64,000 nucleotides of DNA from Rhizobium sp. S152 (GTDB taxonomy: Bacteria; Pseudomonadota; Alphaproteobacteria; Rhizobiales; Rhizobiaceae): positions 496,001 to 560,000 of the forward strand of contig NZ_JAUDRZ010000008.1 in assembly GCF_030380735.1 (NCBI RefSeq), written 5' to 3'. Below are positions 44,220 to 54,216 of the stretch, piece after piece. The position numbers and the translations under genes are program-made. Positions within the stretch are counted from its first letter, which is position 1, and each line of letters starts with the position of its first letter. Below the pieces are notes generated by a model that was not told the DNA's origin, did no database searches, and worked only from the letters and a program-made list of their open reading frames with translations.

Positions 44220-45110
44220 ATGAAGAAGGCTTACGCAGCCATGACAGCGCTATGCTGTCTGCTGTTTGCTTCCGGCAGTTATGCCGACCAACCGATGCCT
44301 TGGCAGGCAACATTGCAGCCGGCGGCCACGCCGATCATGCGCTCCATTCATTGGTTCGAGCAATATACCCTCTGGTTCATCGTTCCCATCACGCTCTTCG
44401 TGCTGGTGCTCCTGATCGTCGTCTGTTTCAAGTTTCGCGCCGGCGCGAACCCGGTTCCGTCGAAGACCAGCCACAACACGCTGATCGAGATCGTGTGGAC
44501 CGTCGGCCCGGTTCTGGTGCTGCTGTTCCTGGCGATCCCGTCCTTCACGCTTCTGACCGACCAGCTGACGCTGCCGGAAAACCCCGACGTGACGATCAAG
44601 GCGACCGCGACCCAGTGGCAGTGGAACTACGAGTATGAAGGCACTGGCGAAAACCAGCTCGCCTTCGATTCCTTCCTGCTCAAGGATCAGGACCGCGCCG
44701 CCGCCGGCAAGGAAGACCGGGCGGTTTATCCGCGTCTTCTCACCGTCGACAACGAGCTCGTGCTGCCTGTCAACAAGACGGTTCGCGTTCTCGTGACCGC
44801 CGCTCCGACCGACGTCATTCACGCCTTCGCCATGCCGTCCTTCGGCGTCAAGATCGATGCCGTTCCCGGGCGCCTCAACGAGACCTGGTTCAAGGCGGAG
44901 CGTGAAGGCCTGTTCTACGGACAGTGTTCCGAGCTTTGCGGCAAGGACCATGCGTTCATGCCGATCGCCATCCGTGTCGTCTCCGAGGACAGGTACAAGC
45001 AGTGGCTGACCACGGCCGCCGCCGACCTTCCCGGAGCCTACAAGGCACTCATGGCCGCAACCGATGGTCCCGCAAAGGCCGTCGACGTTGCCGATAACGT
45101 CGCAAAGTAA
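44220..45110 (+). CDS. coxB: Cytochrome c oxidase subunit II (CuA)
   Basis: A 296-aa subunit that takes electrons from cytochrome c in the aa3 oxidase. A signal peptide (residues 1-23) and two membrane helices (about 45-68 and 90-110) are followed by a periplasmic cupredoxin domain. The CuA ligands lie in GQCSELCGKDHAFM (two Cys, Glu, His, Met) plus an upstream His in TDVIHAFAMPSF. The aromatic electron-entry segment TQWQWNYEY is intact. The ATG at 44220 is directly preceded by an in-frame GTG; the ribosome binding site is AGAGGGAG. coxA follows after 18 nt. Confidence 0.96.
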   Translation: MKKAYAAMTALCCLLFASGSYADQPMPWQATLQPAATPIMRSIHWFEQYTLWFIVPITLFVLVLLIVVCFKFRAGANPVPSKTSHNTLIEIVWTVGPVLVLLFLAIPSFTLLTDQLTLPENPDVTIKATATQWQWNYEYEGTGENQLAFDSFLLKDQDRAAAGKEDRAVYPRLLTVDNELVLPVNKTVRVLVTAAPTDVIHAFAMPSFGVKIDAVPGRLNETWFKAEREGLFYGQCSELCGKDHAFMPIAIRVVSEDRYKQWLTTAAADLPGAYKALMAATDGPAKAVDVADNVAK

Positions 45111-46844
<1,734 letters not shown>

Positions 46845-46915
46845 ATGGATGCGAGACATCGTGATCGCCGCCGGAGGAGCGCGGCGGTCACAGTTCAGTT
46901 TTCAGGACAATACCA

Positions 46916-47872
46916 ATGACAGTCATCGACGATCGCAACAGCCTTGGACACGACAGCGAGCTTCGCATGTCGGAAGCCAGCGCACGCGATTATTTCGAGC
47001 TCCTCAAGCCGCGCGTGATGTCGCTTGTGGTCTTCACCGCATTTGCCGGCCTGATCGTGGCGCCCGGCCACATCAACCCTGTGATCGGCGCGATCGCCAT
47101 CCTGTGCATCGCCGTCGGCGCCGGCGCCTCCGGTGCCCTCAACATGTGGTACGACGCCGATATCGACGCCGTCATGACCCGCACCGCCAAGCGCCCGATC
47201 CCTGATGGCCGCATCCAGCCCAGCGAGGCGCTGGCCTTCGGCCTCGTGCTTTCCTGTTTCTCCGTTTCGATCCTCGGGCTCGCCGTCAACTGGCTCGCAG
47301 CCTCGATCCTCGCCTTCACCATCTTCTTCTACGCCGTCATCTACACGATGTGGCTCAAGCGCTCGACGCCGCAGAACATCGTCATCGGCGGCGCCGCCGG
47401 CGCCTTCCCGCCGATGATCGGCTGGGCCTGCGTGACCGACAGCGTCACGATCGAGAGCATCACGCTCTTCATGATCATCTTCCTCTGGACGCCGGCGCAT
47501 TTCTGGGCGCTGGCGCTGTTCAAGATGCGTGACTACGAATCCGTCGGCGTGCCGATGCTGCCGAACGTATCGGGCGAGCGCACCACCAAGAACCAGATCG
47601 TCGTCTATGCCGTGCTGACGGCCGTCAGCGCCGTCGCCCCGACCTTCCTCGGTTTCGCCAGCACCGGCTACGGCGTCGTTGCCGCGCTGCTCAGCGCCAT
47701 CTTCGTCTACTGGTCCGTCATCTGCTGGCGCATGCCCGACGGCGACGAGAAAATGGTGCCGGCCAAGAAGCTCTTCGCCTATTCCATCTTCTATCTCTTC
47801 GCCATCTTCTCGGCCCTGATGTTCGATCGCCTGGCCTCCTTCCTTGTCTCGCACTGGGGAATGCTGCTGTGA
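46916..47872 (+). CDS. ctaB: Protoheme IX farnesyltransferase (heme o synthase)
   Basis: A 318-aa membrane prenyltransferase (UbiA superfamily) that attaches farnesyl to heme b to make heme O, precursor of heme A in CoxA. Nine hydrophobic helices are visible. The two Asp-rich motifs appear as [23 protein letters not shown] and, in the second half, [15 protein letters not shown]. The start at 46916 lies after AGGACAATACC. Its stop codon overlaps the GTG start of coxF, showing coupling. Its farnesyl diphosphate comes from the MEP pathway. Confidence 0.95.
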   Translation: MTVIDDRNSLGHDSELRMSEASARDYFELLKPRVMSLVVFTAFAGLIVAPGHINPVIGAIAILCIAVGAGASGALNMWYDADIDAVMTRTAKRPIPDGRIQPSEALAFGLVLSCFSVSILGLAVNWLAASILAFTIFFYAVIYTMWLKRSTPQNIVIGGAAGAFPPMIGWACVTDSVTIESITLFMIIFLWTPAHFWALALFKMRDYESVGVPMLPNVSGERTTKNQIVVYAVLTAVSAVAPTFLGFASTGYGVVAALLSAIFVYWSVICWRMPDGDEKMVPAKKLFAYSIFYLFAIFSALMFDRLASFLVSHWGMLL

Positions 47873-48009
47873 TCGAAACCGTCAAGCTCACCGAGGGACA
47901 GCGCAAGTCGCGCCGCAACCGCAACGTCGCGCTCGGCCTGGTGCTCGCCGGCCTCGTCATCCTGTTTTACGCGATCACCATCGTGAAATTCACCGGGGGA
48001 CACGGCTGA
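47869..48009 (+). CDS. coxF: CoxF-like tiny membrane protein (46 aa)
   Basis: A short gene beginning with GTG that overlaps the ctaB stop (GTGA). The product ([16 protein letters not shown] at the start, ending FTGGHG) has a basic N-terminus and one membrane helix ([19 protein letters not shown]). In rhizobial and Paracoccus-type cox clusters a small protein of this sort lies between ctaB and ctaG, and is annotated CoxF or a small subunit; its function is not established. Coupled overlap with ctaB and immediate spacing to ctaG (one nt) support translation. Confidence 0.88.
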   Translation: MIETVKLTEGQRKSRRNRNVALGLVLAGLVILFYAITIVKFTGGHG

Positions 48010-48010
48010 T

Positions 48011-48619
48011 ATGAGCGAGACGAAGCAGGTCACACAGGGCAAGCCGCGCAACAACAGCGCCGTCGTCTTCATGTGCCTCGCCTTCGTCTTCGGCATGGGC
48101 GCCGCGAGCTATGCCGCCGTGCCTCTCTACCGCATGTTCTGCCAGCTCACCGGCTACAACGGCACGACGCAGCGCGTCGAGCAGGCGTCGTCCGAAATTC
48201 TCGACCGCAAGATGCGCGTCACTTTCGATGCCAATGTCGCGCCCGGCCTCGAATGGGAATTCAAGCCGGTCGAGCGCGAGGTCAACCCGCGCATCGGCGA
48301 AACGATCCAGGTGAACTTCACCGCCGTCAACAAGTCCAGCGAAGCGCAGCGCGGCCAGGCCGTGTTCAACGTCACGCCGGGCGAGGCGGGTGTCTATTTC
48401 AACAAGGTCCAGTGCTTCTGCTTCAACGAAACCGTGCTGAAGCCGGGCGAGAAACTGGACATGCCTGTTGTCTTCTACATCGATCCCGAGATCACCAGGA
48501 CGGTGGAATCGAAGAACATCCACACCATCACCTTGTCCTACACGTTCTATCCCAAGGAGGGCCCGAAGCCGCTGGCGTCGCGCGAGGATGGAACGAAAAC
48601 GCTTGAAAAGAAACTTTGA
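48011..48619 (+). CDS. ctaG: Cytochrome c oxidase assembly protein CtaG (Cox11)
   Basis: A 202-aa membrane-anchored copper chaperone delivering copper to CuB in CoxA. One N-terminal membrane helix ([22 protein letters not shown]), then the periplasmic Cox11 domain with the copper motif CFCFNET and the family segment [21 protein letters not shown] near residue 40 carries a third conserved Cys. Length is normal. It starts one nt after coxF. Confidence 0.95.
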   Translation: MSETKQVTQGKPRNNSAVVFMCLAFVFGMGAASYAAVPLYRMFCQLTGYNGTTQRVEQASSEILDRKMRVTFDANVAPGLEWEFKPVEREVNPRIGETIQVNFTAVNKSSEAQRGQAVFNVTPGEAGVYFNKVQCFCFNETVLKPGEKLDMPVVFYIDPEITRTVESKNIHTITLSYTFYPKEGPKPLASREDGTKTLEKKL

Positions 48620-48677
48620 TACTGGGTTCGTTTCCGGCTAAGCCGGGCGAAGAGGAAGAGATCTGGGGGTAGCTTAT

Positions 48678-49556
48678 ATGGCCGATGCGCATCAGAAACA
48701 TCACGATTATCACATCATCGACCCGAGCCCGTGGCCGCTGGTGGCCTCGATCGGCGCCTTCGTCATGGCCTTCGGCGGCGTCGGCTACATGCGCTATCTC
48801 AGCGGCGGCTCGCTGCATCTGTTCGGCATCGAATGGGCGCAGCCATGGATGTTTTTCATCGGCCTGATCGTCGTCCTCTACACCATGTTCTGTTGGTGGG
48901 CCGATACGGTGAAGGAAGCCCACGAGGGTGCCCACACCAGCGTAGTCTCGCTGCACCTGCGCTACGGCATGATCATGTTCATCGCGTCCGAAGTGATGTT
49001 CTTCGTCGCCTGGTTTTGGGCCTATTTCGACGTCAGCCTGTTCCCGAACGAGGCGATCCAGGCCTCGCGCGTCGCCTTCACCGGCGGTCAGTGGCCGCCG
49101 AAGGGCATCGAGGTGCTCGATCCCTGGCACCTGCCGATCTACAACACCGTCATCCTGCTTCTCTCCGGCACCACGGTCACCTGGGCGCACCACGCGCTGC
49201 TGCACAACGACCGCAAGGGCCTGATCCAGGGCCTGACGCTGACGATCCTGCTCGGCGTGCTGTTTTCCAGCGTCCAGGCCTACGAATACGCCCACGCTCC
49301 GTTCGACTTCAAGAACTCGATCTACGGCGCCACCTTCTTCATGGCGACCGGCTTCCACGGCTTCCACGTGCTCGTCGGTACCATCTTCCTGCTGGTCTGC
49401 CTGATCCGCGCCATGCGCGGCGACTTCACCCCCAAGCAGCACTTCGGCTTCGAGGCTGCCGCCTGGTACTGGCACTTCGTCGACGTGGTCTGGCTGTTCC
49501 TGTTCTTCTCGATCTACGTCTGGGGCGGCTGGGGCGCGCCGCTCGCGGCGGGGTGA
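48678..49556 (+). CDS. coxC: Cytochrome c oxidase subunit III
   Basis: A 292-aa seven-helix subunit of the aa3 oxidase that stabilises the catalytic core. The opening HHDYHIIDPSPWPLVASIGAF, MFFVAWFWAYF with its conserved Glu two residues earlier (SEVMFFVAWFW), and the end [31 protein letters not shown] are typical. The gene is intact to the stop at 49556. Its last 99 nt and terminator are partly repeated 2.2 kb downstream (51661-51808). Confidence 0.96.
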   Translation: MADAHQKHHDYHIIDPSPWPLVASIGAFVMAFGGVGYMRYLSGGSLHLFGIEWAQPWMFFIGLIVVLYTMFCWWADTVKEAHEGAHTSVVSLHLRYGMIMFIASEVMFFVAWFWAYFDVSLFPNEAIQASRVAFTGGQWPPKGIEVLDPWHLPIYNTVILLLSGTTVTWAHHALLHNDRKGLIQGLTLTILLGVLFSSVQAYEYAHAPFDFKNSIYGATFFMATGFHGFHVLVGTIFLLVCLIRAMRGDFTPKQHFGFEAAAWYWHFVDVVWLFLFFSIYVWGGWGAPLAAG

Positions 49557-49605
49557 TCGCCGGGGTAACTGATTTAAGAGAGGCGGGCCATGGTGCCCGC
49601 CTTTT
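49458..49605 (+). repeat. Copy 1 of the duplicated coxC 3' end and terminator
   Basis: This is the intact gene's tail plus its terminator. It matches 51661-51808. Over about 95 nt of coding tail I count four substitutions and one deleted G; the spacer between the stop codon and hairpin is different, and the hairpin and GCCCGCCTTTTGCGTT tail are again alike. Confidence 0.85.
49581..49605 (+). terminator. Intrinsic terminator of the coxC transcript
   Basis: GGCGGGC pairs with GCCCGCC around CATGGT, with T4 after. It would end the coxB-coxC operon and separate it from the inserted LuxR-type gene. Confidence 0.8.
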
Positions 49606-49613
49606 GCGTTAGC

Positions 49614-49648
49614 GTGGAACCGTCGGGATACCGCGGTTCCACATTTTT
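49614..49648. terminator. Second perfect hairpin with T6 after coxC
   Basis: GTGGAACCG and CGGTTCCAC form a perfect nine-bp stem (49614-49622 with 49634-49642) around an 11-nt loop, followed by ATTTTTTG. It is only nine nt after the coxC terminator and about 110 nt before the LuxR-type start, so it could be a second terminator or a leader attenuator. Confidence 0.65.
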
Positions 49649-49754
49649 TGTGCCAGCCTTCAACCTAAAGTCGGTTACATCAGCATGGCCGAATATATTT
49701 CTCGGTTGTGCCCGCCGTGATATTCTCGCGCCTGGGGTGTCGCAGGGGGTATCC

Positions 49755-50843
49755 ATGGATCACGAGCTTATCGCATCGATATATGAGGCGGCGGTCGTGC
49801 CCGAGCTCTGGAAGGGCCGCGGGCTGCTCGACCAGCTGGCGCGCCGCAGCCAGTCGCATGATGGCGTGCTGATGGGCGTGTCGCCGGATGGCGTGGCCCG
49901 CTGGATCGGCAACGATTCCGCCATTCCCAAGATGGAGATCTACATCAAGGAAGGCTGGGGCGCGAAGAACCCGTATCTCCTGAGCGAGGAGCGCAGCCGC
50001 AAGTTCTCCGAGCCGCGCTTCTTGATGGATACCGACATCATGACCTACGAGGAAATGATGGAGAGCGAGTATTATCAGGGCTTCATGCGGCCCCACGGAT
50101 GCTTCTGGCACGCCGGAACCGGCATCACCTCGCCCTCGGGAGATATCATCAAGATCTCCGTCCATCGCAGCTACGAGGAAGGGCCGCTTCCGGGCGAGGT
50201 GACGACGGCACTGACCGAGATCAGGCCGCATCTGGCACGCGCCGCACTTCTGGCATCCCGATTGAAGTTCGAGCAGATCAAGTCGACCTTGGACGCGATG
50301 GAAGCCCTCGGCATCTGGGCGGGCGCGCTGAAGAACGGCCGGCTGGTCGTCGCCAACCGGAGCTTTCAGAGCCTCCTCCCCGACGTGATGCGCGACTGTC
50401 GCCATCGGCTGGTCATCGACCAGAAGACGGCCGATGCCCGCTGGGCGTCCCTGCTGGAATCGCGTGTTTCGCAATATGGCGGCTCCTTCCCCATTGCCGC
50501 GCGCGAGGGTCATCCGGCGATGGTCGTCCACGCCCTGCCGATCGCAGGAGCCGCAAACGACATCTTTAACGCGGCTGATCTGCTACTGGCGATCACGCCC
50601 GTGCTGAAGGAGGCGAAGGTGGACGACGGCATCCTGGCCAGTCTCTACGACCTGACGCCCGCCGAAGCCTCCGTCGCCAAGGAGATCGGCCTCGGCAGGA
50701 GCGTCGACGAGGTGGCGCGGTTGCGCGACGTCTCCGTGGGCACGATCCGCGCCCAGCTCCACGCCGTCTTCGACAAGACCGGCTCGAAGCGCCAGAGCGA
50801 ACTGGCACGCCTTGTCCTGGGTGTCGGCCAACTCACGGAATGA
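49755..50843 (+). CDS. LuxR-type helix-turn-helix regulator
   Basis: A 362-aa regulator. The start at 49755 (MDHELIASIYEAAV) has AGGGGGT upstream. The last 65 residues are a LuxR/FixJ-type DNA-binding domain: LTPAEASVAKEIGLGRSVDEVARLRDVSVGTIRAQLHAVFDKTGSKRQSELARL. The first 290 residues resemble the PAS/GAF-like N-terminal part of other solo LuxR proteins in rhizobia (GWGAKNPYL, GCFWHAGTGITSPSGDIIKISVHRS) but no acyl-homoserine-lactone domain signature is evident. It lies inside the segment bracketed by the two coxC-tail copies, so it is probably accessory. Targets may include the DUF995 gene downstream. Confidence 0.85.
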   Translation: MDHELIASIYEAAVVPELWKGRGLLDQLARRSQSHDGVLMGVSPDGVARWIGNDSAIPKMEIYIKEGWGAKNPYLLSEERSRKFSEPRFLMDTDIMTYEEMMESEYYQGFMRPHGCFWHAGTGITSPSGDIIKISVHRSYEEGPLPGEVTTALTEIRPHLARAALLASRLKFEQIKSTLDAMEALGIWAGALKNGRLVVANRSFQSLLPDVMRDCRHRLVIDQKTADARWASLLESRVSQYGGSFPIAAREGHPAMVVHALPIAGAANDIFNAADLLLAITPVLKEAKVDDGILASLYDLTPAEASVAKEIGLGRSVDEVARLRDVSVGTIRAQLHAVFDKTGSKRQSELARLVLGVGQLTE

Positions 50844-50900
50844 ATTCAGCAAAATGGCCGAAGGCCGTCGCTCCCGATCGGCTTCCGTCAAGCATTTCGA

Positions 50901-50930
50901 GGAACATATACCAGATGATATATGCGTTCC
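50901..50930. promoter_or_regulatory. Imperfect palindrome before the DUF995 gene
   Basis: GGAACATATA and TATATGCGTTCC pair with one bulged base around an eight-nt centre. It lies 200 nt before the DUF995 start and 60 nt after the LuxR-type stop, so it could be an operator or a weak terminator. The rest of the 282-nt gap shows nothing else. Confidence 0.4.
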
Positions 50931-51125
50931 CGCCGCACTTTCTATAGCGTTGCAGATGGTGACCGGAGGGGGTGCCTGCGGACCTGTGTAACTGAGGGCG
51001 TGGTTGTCCGACGGTTTCCGGTCACCAATTTTCCACTGCCAGAAACGGCTCCGCCGAACTTGGACCCCCGCATGATGCGGGCCGTCTTCTGACGGGCACA
51101 TCCACGCGAAACACAGGAGTATCCC

Positions 51126-51617
51126 ATGCGACCGATGATCGCTTTCGCAGTCCTGGCTGCCCTTCCCACTCTTGCTTTCACCAACCTCGCATTCGCCCAG
51201 GCGGCGCCAAAAGGCACCGCGCCGGTCCCCGCGGCCGAGATCAAGCAGATGTTCGCCGGCAAGACATACAACTTCACGGAAAAAGGCCACAAGGGCGAGA
51301 AAGAGCCGATCTCCTGGTACCTCGCCGCCGATGGCAGGATGCTCGGCTACACCGGAAACGGTCCGTCGCACGCCGAAGGCACATGGTCCACCGCCGACGG
51401 CAAGCTATGCGTATCGGACCAGTGGACCGGCGCCTGGGGCACAAACCATTCAAACGAATGTCAGCTCTGGGCTCGCGACGCCGCCAAGCCAACGGTTCTC
51501 TACCGCGCCGAGCCGAGCAAGGGCGGCAAGTGGGCGAAGTTCACGCCGAAACTCTCCGGCGGCGATACGATTACGCCCAAGATCGAGGCTTTGAAGGTGA
51601 AGCTGCAGAAGGGGTGA
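51126..51617 (+). CDS. DUF995 exported protein
   Basis: A 163-aa exported protein. Start at 51126 with ACAGGAGTATCCC upstream and a signal peptide ending at AFAQ (residue 24). The mature part ([58 protein letters not shown]) fits DUF995, a domain found largely in Rhizobiales, including ExoI-like proteins of exopolysaccharide loci. Two Cys residues may bridge. Function is unknown. The neighbouring LuxR-type regulator is its likeliest controller. Confidence 0.8.
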   Translation: MRPMIAFAVLAALPTLAFTNLAFAQAAPKGTAPVPAAEIKQMFAGKTYNFTEKGHKGEKEPISWYLAADGRMLGYTGNGPSHAEGTWSTADGKLCVSDQWTGAWGTNHSNECQLWARDAAKPTVLYRAEPSKGGKWAKFTPKLSGGDTITPKIEALKVKLQKG

Positions 51618-51633
51618 GCGTCGACGAAAAGTC

Positions 51634-51660
51634 CGCCCTCGGCGAAATCGTGCCGAGGGC
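51634..51660 (+). terminator. Hairpin of the DUF995 gene, cut off at the duplication junction
   Basis: GCCCTCGGC and GCCGAGGGC form a perfect nine-bp stem around GAAATCGT, 17 nt after the DUF995 stop. A T run is expected next but the sequence switches at once into the coxC-tail copy (51661). So the terminator may have been truncated by the event that made the duplication. Confidence 0.6.
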
Positions 51661-51774
51661 GCTGCCTGGTACTGGCACTTCGTCGATGTGGTCTGGCTCC
51701 TCCTGTTCTTCTCGATCTACGTCTGGGGCGGCTGGAGCGCGCCGCTCGCGGCGGGTGATCCCAGCAATAGTTGA
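51661..51774 (+). pseudogene. coxC 3'-end remnant (partial duplication)
   Basis: A 5'-truncated second copy of the last 32 or so codons of cox[21 protein letters not shown] then [10 protein letters not shown]. The deleted G in the GCGGCGGGG run removes the normal stop, so the frame reads on for five codons to a TGA at 51772-51774. There is no start codon or ribosome binding site, so it cannot make a subunit. Changes against the intact gene include two synonymous ones, F to L and G to S; a mild divergence that suggests an old event or a homologous segment from a related strain. Confidence 0.85.
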
Positions 51775-51779
51775 ATGAG

Positions 51780-51808
51780 AAAAGGCGGACCACGGTGCCC
51801 GCCTTTTG
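51780..51808 (+). terminator. Copy 2 of the coxC terminator, with one mismatch
   Basis: GGCGGAC/GCCCGCC, one mismatched pair compared with the hairpin at 49581, followed by T4 and GCGTT. It confirms that the duplication includes the transcription end and not only the coding tail. About 100 nt further the DUF1254 gene begins. Confidence 0.65.
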
Positions 51809-51911
51809 CGTTGTCGAGTTACCGTAACGTACTTCCATCTTCCTGGCCTTGAGGTCTCTCTGAAAACGGGCGGCGTCCTCCTTTCGCCTCCTTGCAAGCA
51901 GGAGACCAGTG

Positions 51912-53408
51912 ATGTCGAAATTTCGTCTTGCCACGGCGACCGCCGCATCGTTGTTTGGACTTGCGGTCGCTGCCAGCCTTCCGGCGCTCGCCCAGGACGG
52001 CGGCGCCCAAATTCCTCCGCTCATGGAACAGATAAACAAGGGAAACTGGCTGCCGCAGCAGGAAGCTGAGGCACTGCGCGACGAGTTCTATTATCAGAAT
52101 GCTGTCCAGGCCTACGTCATGACAATCCCCATTCTGAATACGATAGGCATGAAGGATGGCTCTGAGTCCACATTCGGCGCGGGTTATAACGTTCTGCCGA
52201 TCTGGAAGGAGCGTATGGATAGTCGAACCTGGGTTCCGACACCCAACGCCGACGTCATTTACTCGATGAGCTACCTTGATCTGAAAAGGGACGGGCCGCT
52301 TGTTGTTGCCGCACCCCCGAACGTCATCGGCATGTTCACCGATTTCTACCAGCGCACACTGACCGACGTCGGCGCGATTGGCCCGGACAGGGCGCGTGGC
52401 GGCCTCTATCTCCTTCTGCCGCCGGACTACGACGGTGAAATTCCGAAGGGCTACTTCGCCTTCAAGTCACCAACCTATAATGTCTTCCTGTTCTTCCGCA
52501 CGGTGATGGCCAAGGGCGAAAACGGACCCGACCCGGCGCCGGCCGCCGCGAACGCCGAGCGCACGCGTGTCTATCCTCTCTGGGCGACTGAGAAGGACGT
52601 GAAGCCGATGCAATTCCCCGATGCCAGCGGCAAGCGCGTCAACATGATGTATCCGACCGGCAGCACCTACTGGTCGAAGCTGAAGGCATTTGTCGACTAC
52701 GAGCCTGTTGCTTCCATCGACCCCGTGACACGCGGCGTTCTCGCCTCGATCGGCATCATAAAGGGCGTTCCCTTCGAGCCTACCGACAAACAGAACGCGG
52801 CATTGCAGAAGGCGATCGAAACGGCGCCCAAGATGATCCTGGCGAGCCGCCAGCTCGGTCGCCCGGACAAGCGCAATCTCTATTACAAAGATCGCCAGTA
52901 TGAGAACATTTGGGCCGGAGGCACGGCCGAATGGATGCAGGACAGCTATCTCGACGTTCTCCAGAGAGCCTCATACTTCCAGTTCGCCTATTCCTCCGCC
53001 CCCGCGATGGTCATGCGCACACTGGATGCCGGTTCCAAGTATCCGTTCACGGCACGCGACGCCGATGGCAATTTCCTCAACGGTTCGAATGGCTACAAGC
53101 TCCACCTGCCTCCCGATCCGCCCGCGGCGCTCTTCTGGGCCGTGACGGCCTATAATGTCACGGATGGATCGATGCCGGAAACCAAGCAGCTGCTTCCATC
53201 GATCAATGGCTTCTACAAAGTGAAGACCAATGACGACGGATCGGTTGATCTCTATTTCGGAGCGACCAAACCGGCCGAAGCCCCTGACACCAACTGGATA
53301 CAGACAGTCCGGGGTCGCGATTTCATCGCGGCAGTGCGACTTTACGGCACGGGAACCGAGTTCTTCGACCAGACCTGGAAGCCGGATGACGTGGTGAAAG
53401 TGAAATAG
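51912..53408 (+). CDS. DUF1254/DUF1214 exported protein
   Basis: A 498-aa exported protein. Start at 51912 (MSKFRLATATAASLFGLAV) with AGGAGA at 51900, and a signal peptide ending ALAQ. The N-terminal part (YQNAVQAYVMTIPILNTIGM, PNADVIYSMSYLDLKRDGPLVVAAPP, MFTDFYQRTLTDVGAIGPDR) is DUF1254, and the C-terminal part (PFTARDADGNFLNGSNGYKLHLPPDPPAALFWAVTAYNV, NGFYKVKTNDDGSVDLYFGATKP) is DUF1214. This two-domain form is widespread in bacteria. Function is unknown; a role in lipid or polysaccharide handling has been suggested for some. It begins right after the coxC-tail copy, so it is part of the accessory stretch. Confidence 0.88.
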   Translation: MSKFRLATATAASLFGLAVAASLPALAQDGGAQIPPLMEQINKGNWLPQQEAEALRDEFYYQNAVQAYVMTIPILNTIGMKDGSESTFGAGYNVLPIWKERMDSRTWVPTPNADVIYSMSYLDLKRDGPLVVAAPPNVIGMFTDFYQRTLTDVGAIGPDRARGGLYLLLPPDYDGEIPKGYFAFKSPTYNVFLFFRTVMAKGENGPDPAPAAANAERTRVYPLWATEKDVKPMQFPDASGKRVNMMYPTGSTYWSKLKAFVDYEPVASIDPVTRGVLASIGIIKGVPFEPTDKQNAALQKAIETAPKMILASRQLGRPDKRNLYYKDRQYENIWAGGTAEWMQDSYLDVLQRASYFQFAYSSAPAMVMRTLDAGSKYPFTARDADGNFLNGSNGYKLHLPPDPPAALFWAVTAYNVTDGSMPETKQLLPSINGFYKVKTNDDGSVDLYFGATKPAEAPDTNWIQTVRGRDFIAAVRLYGTGTEFFDQTWKPDDVVKVK

Positions 53409-53444
53409 GGCGAGAGCCTGCCTGCAAAGCGTCGGCGTCGCTCC

Positions 53445-54086
53445 CTACCGCTCGCCCGCGATCCTCTCGAACGCCGAAGGGCTCGGAATCCCGATATCCA
53501 GCTTCTGCCGGATCGCTTCCGCGCATTCCAGCGGCGTCATCACCGAGGTGTCCAGTTCGAGATCGTAGATCCCGGGCACATGCACCTCTTCCTGCCAGCG
53601 CAGCACCGGCTCCGGAACGGCGCCGTTCTCGTCGCCCTGCGCATACAGTCCCTCGCGGCCCGGCACCTCGACCGCGCGCCGCTTCATGATCGTCTCGATC
53701 GGACATCTCACGCCCACGAACAGCACCGGCAGTCCCTCCAGCCGCCGCGCGCAATCGACGAGAATGCCGAGCGGTTGCGAATAGCTGTCGTGATGGCCGA
53801 CGTCGGCGACGACGTTGAGGCCGAGCCCGGCGTGGATGGCGATGGATTCGTAAAGGGCCGCGTAGAAGAACGGCACGACCTCTTCCAGATCGGGCCGCTC
53901 GCCGCCGGGGCGCAGGCCCACGCCCGGCAGGTAGCGCTCGGGCGTCATGCCGTTATAGGCGTCGACCCCAAGGTTGACCCATGGGCCGTCGAACTCGCCC
54001 TGGATCGCCTTGGCGATCGACGATTTCCCACTGCGCGGCGCGCCGTTCAGGATCACGATTTGGGCGGCAAGTGTTTCCTCGGTCAT
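53445..54086 (-). CDS. Chloramphenicol phosphotransferase-like (CPT family) P-loop protein
   Basis: A 213-aa P-loop kinase-like protein. Walker A is ILNGAPRSGKSSIAKAIQ. DVGHHDS (about residues 94-100) and PVLFVGVRCPIETIMKRRA (arginine-rich lid region) match the CPT pattern, known from a Streptomyces enzyme that phosphorylates chloramphenicol. Whether this homologue acts on an antibiotic or another hydroxyl-bearing compound is unknown. It is transcribed opposite to its neighbours. It lies between DUF1254 and DUF983 genes in the interrupted cox cluster. Confidence 0.8.
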   Translation of the reverse strand: MTEETLAAQIVILNGAPRSGKSSIAKAIQGEFDGPWVNLGVDAYNGMTPERYLPGVGLRPGGERPDLEEVVPFFYAALYESIAIHAGLGLNVVADVGHHDSYSQPLGILVDCARRLEGLPVLFVGVRCPIETIMKRRAVEVPGREGLYAQGDENGAVPEPVLRWQEEVHVPGIYDLELDTSVMTPLECAEAIRQKLDIGIPSPSAFERIAGER

Positions 54087-54216
54087 ACATTTTCTTCTTC
54101 TGTTTGGCGCGAATCGGTGAGGCGAAAGCGCGCAGGCATTTCCTTTCGTTCTGCGATTACATTATGGGTGACTTTAAGGCAGGCTCGATGTTAGCCACAG
54201 CCATCGGGAGGATAGC

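Noticed and set aside
49557..51911. Integrase or transposase that moved the LuxR-DUF995 segment
   Set aside because: No such gene or terminal inverted repeat is present between or next to the coxC-tail copies; the insertion model rests only on the duplication.
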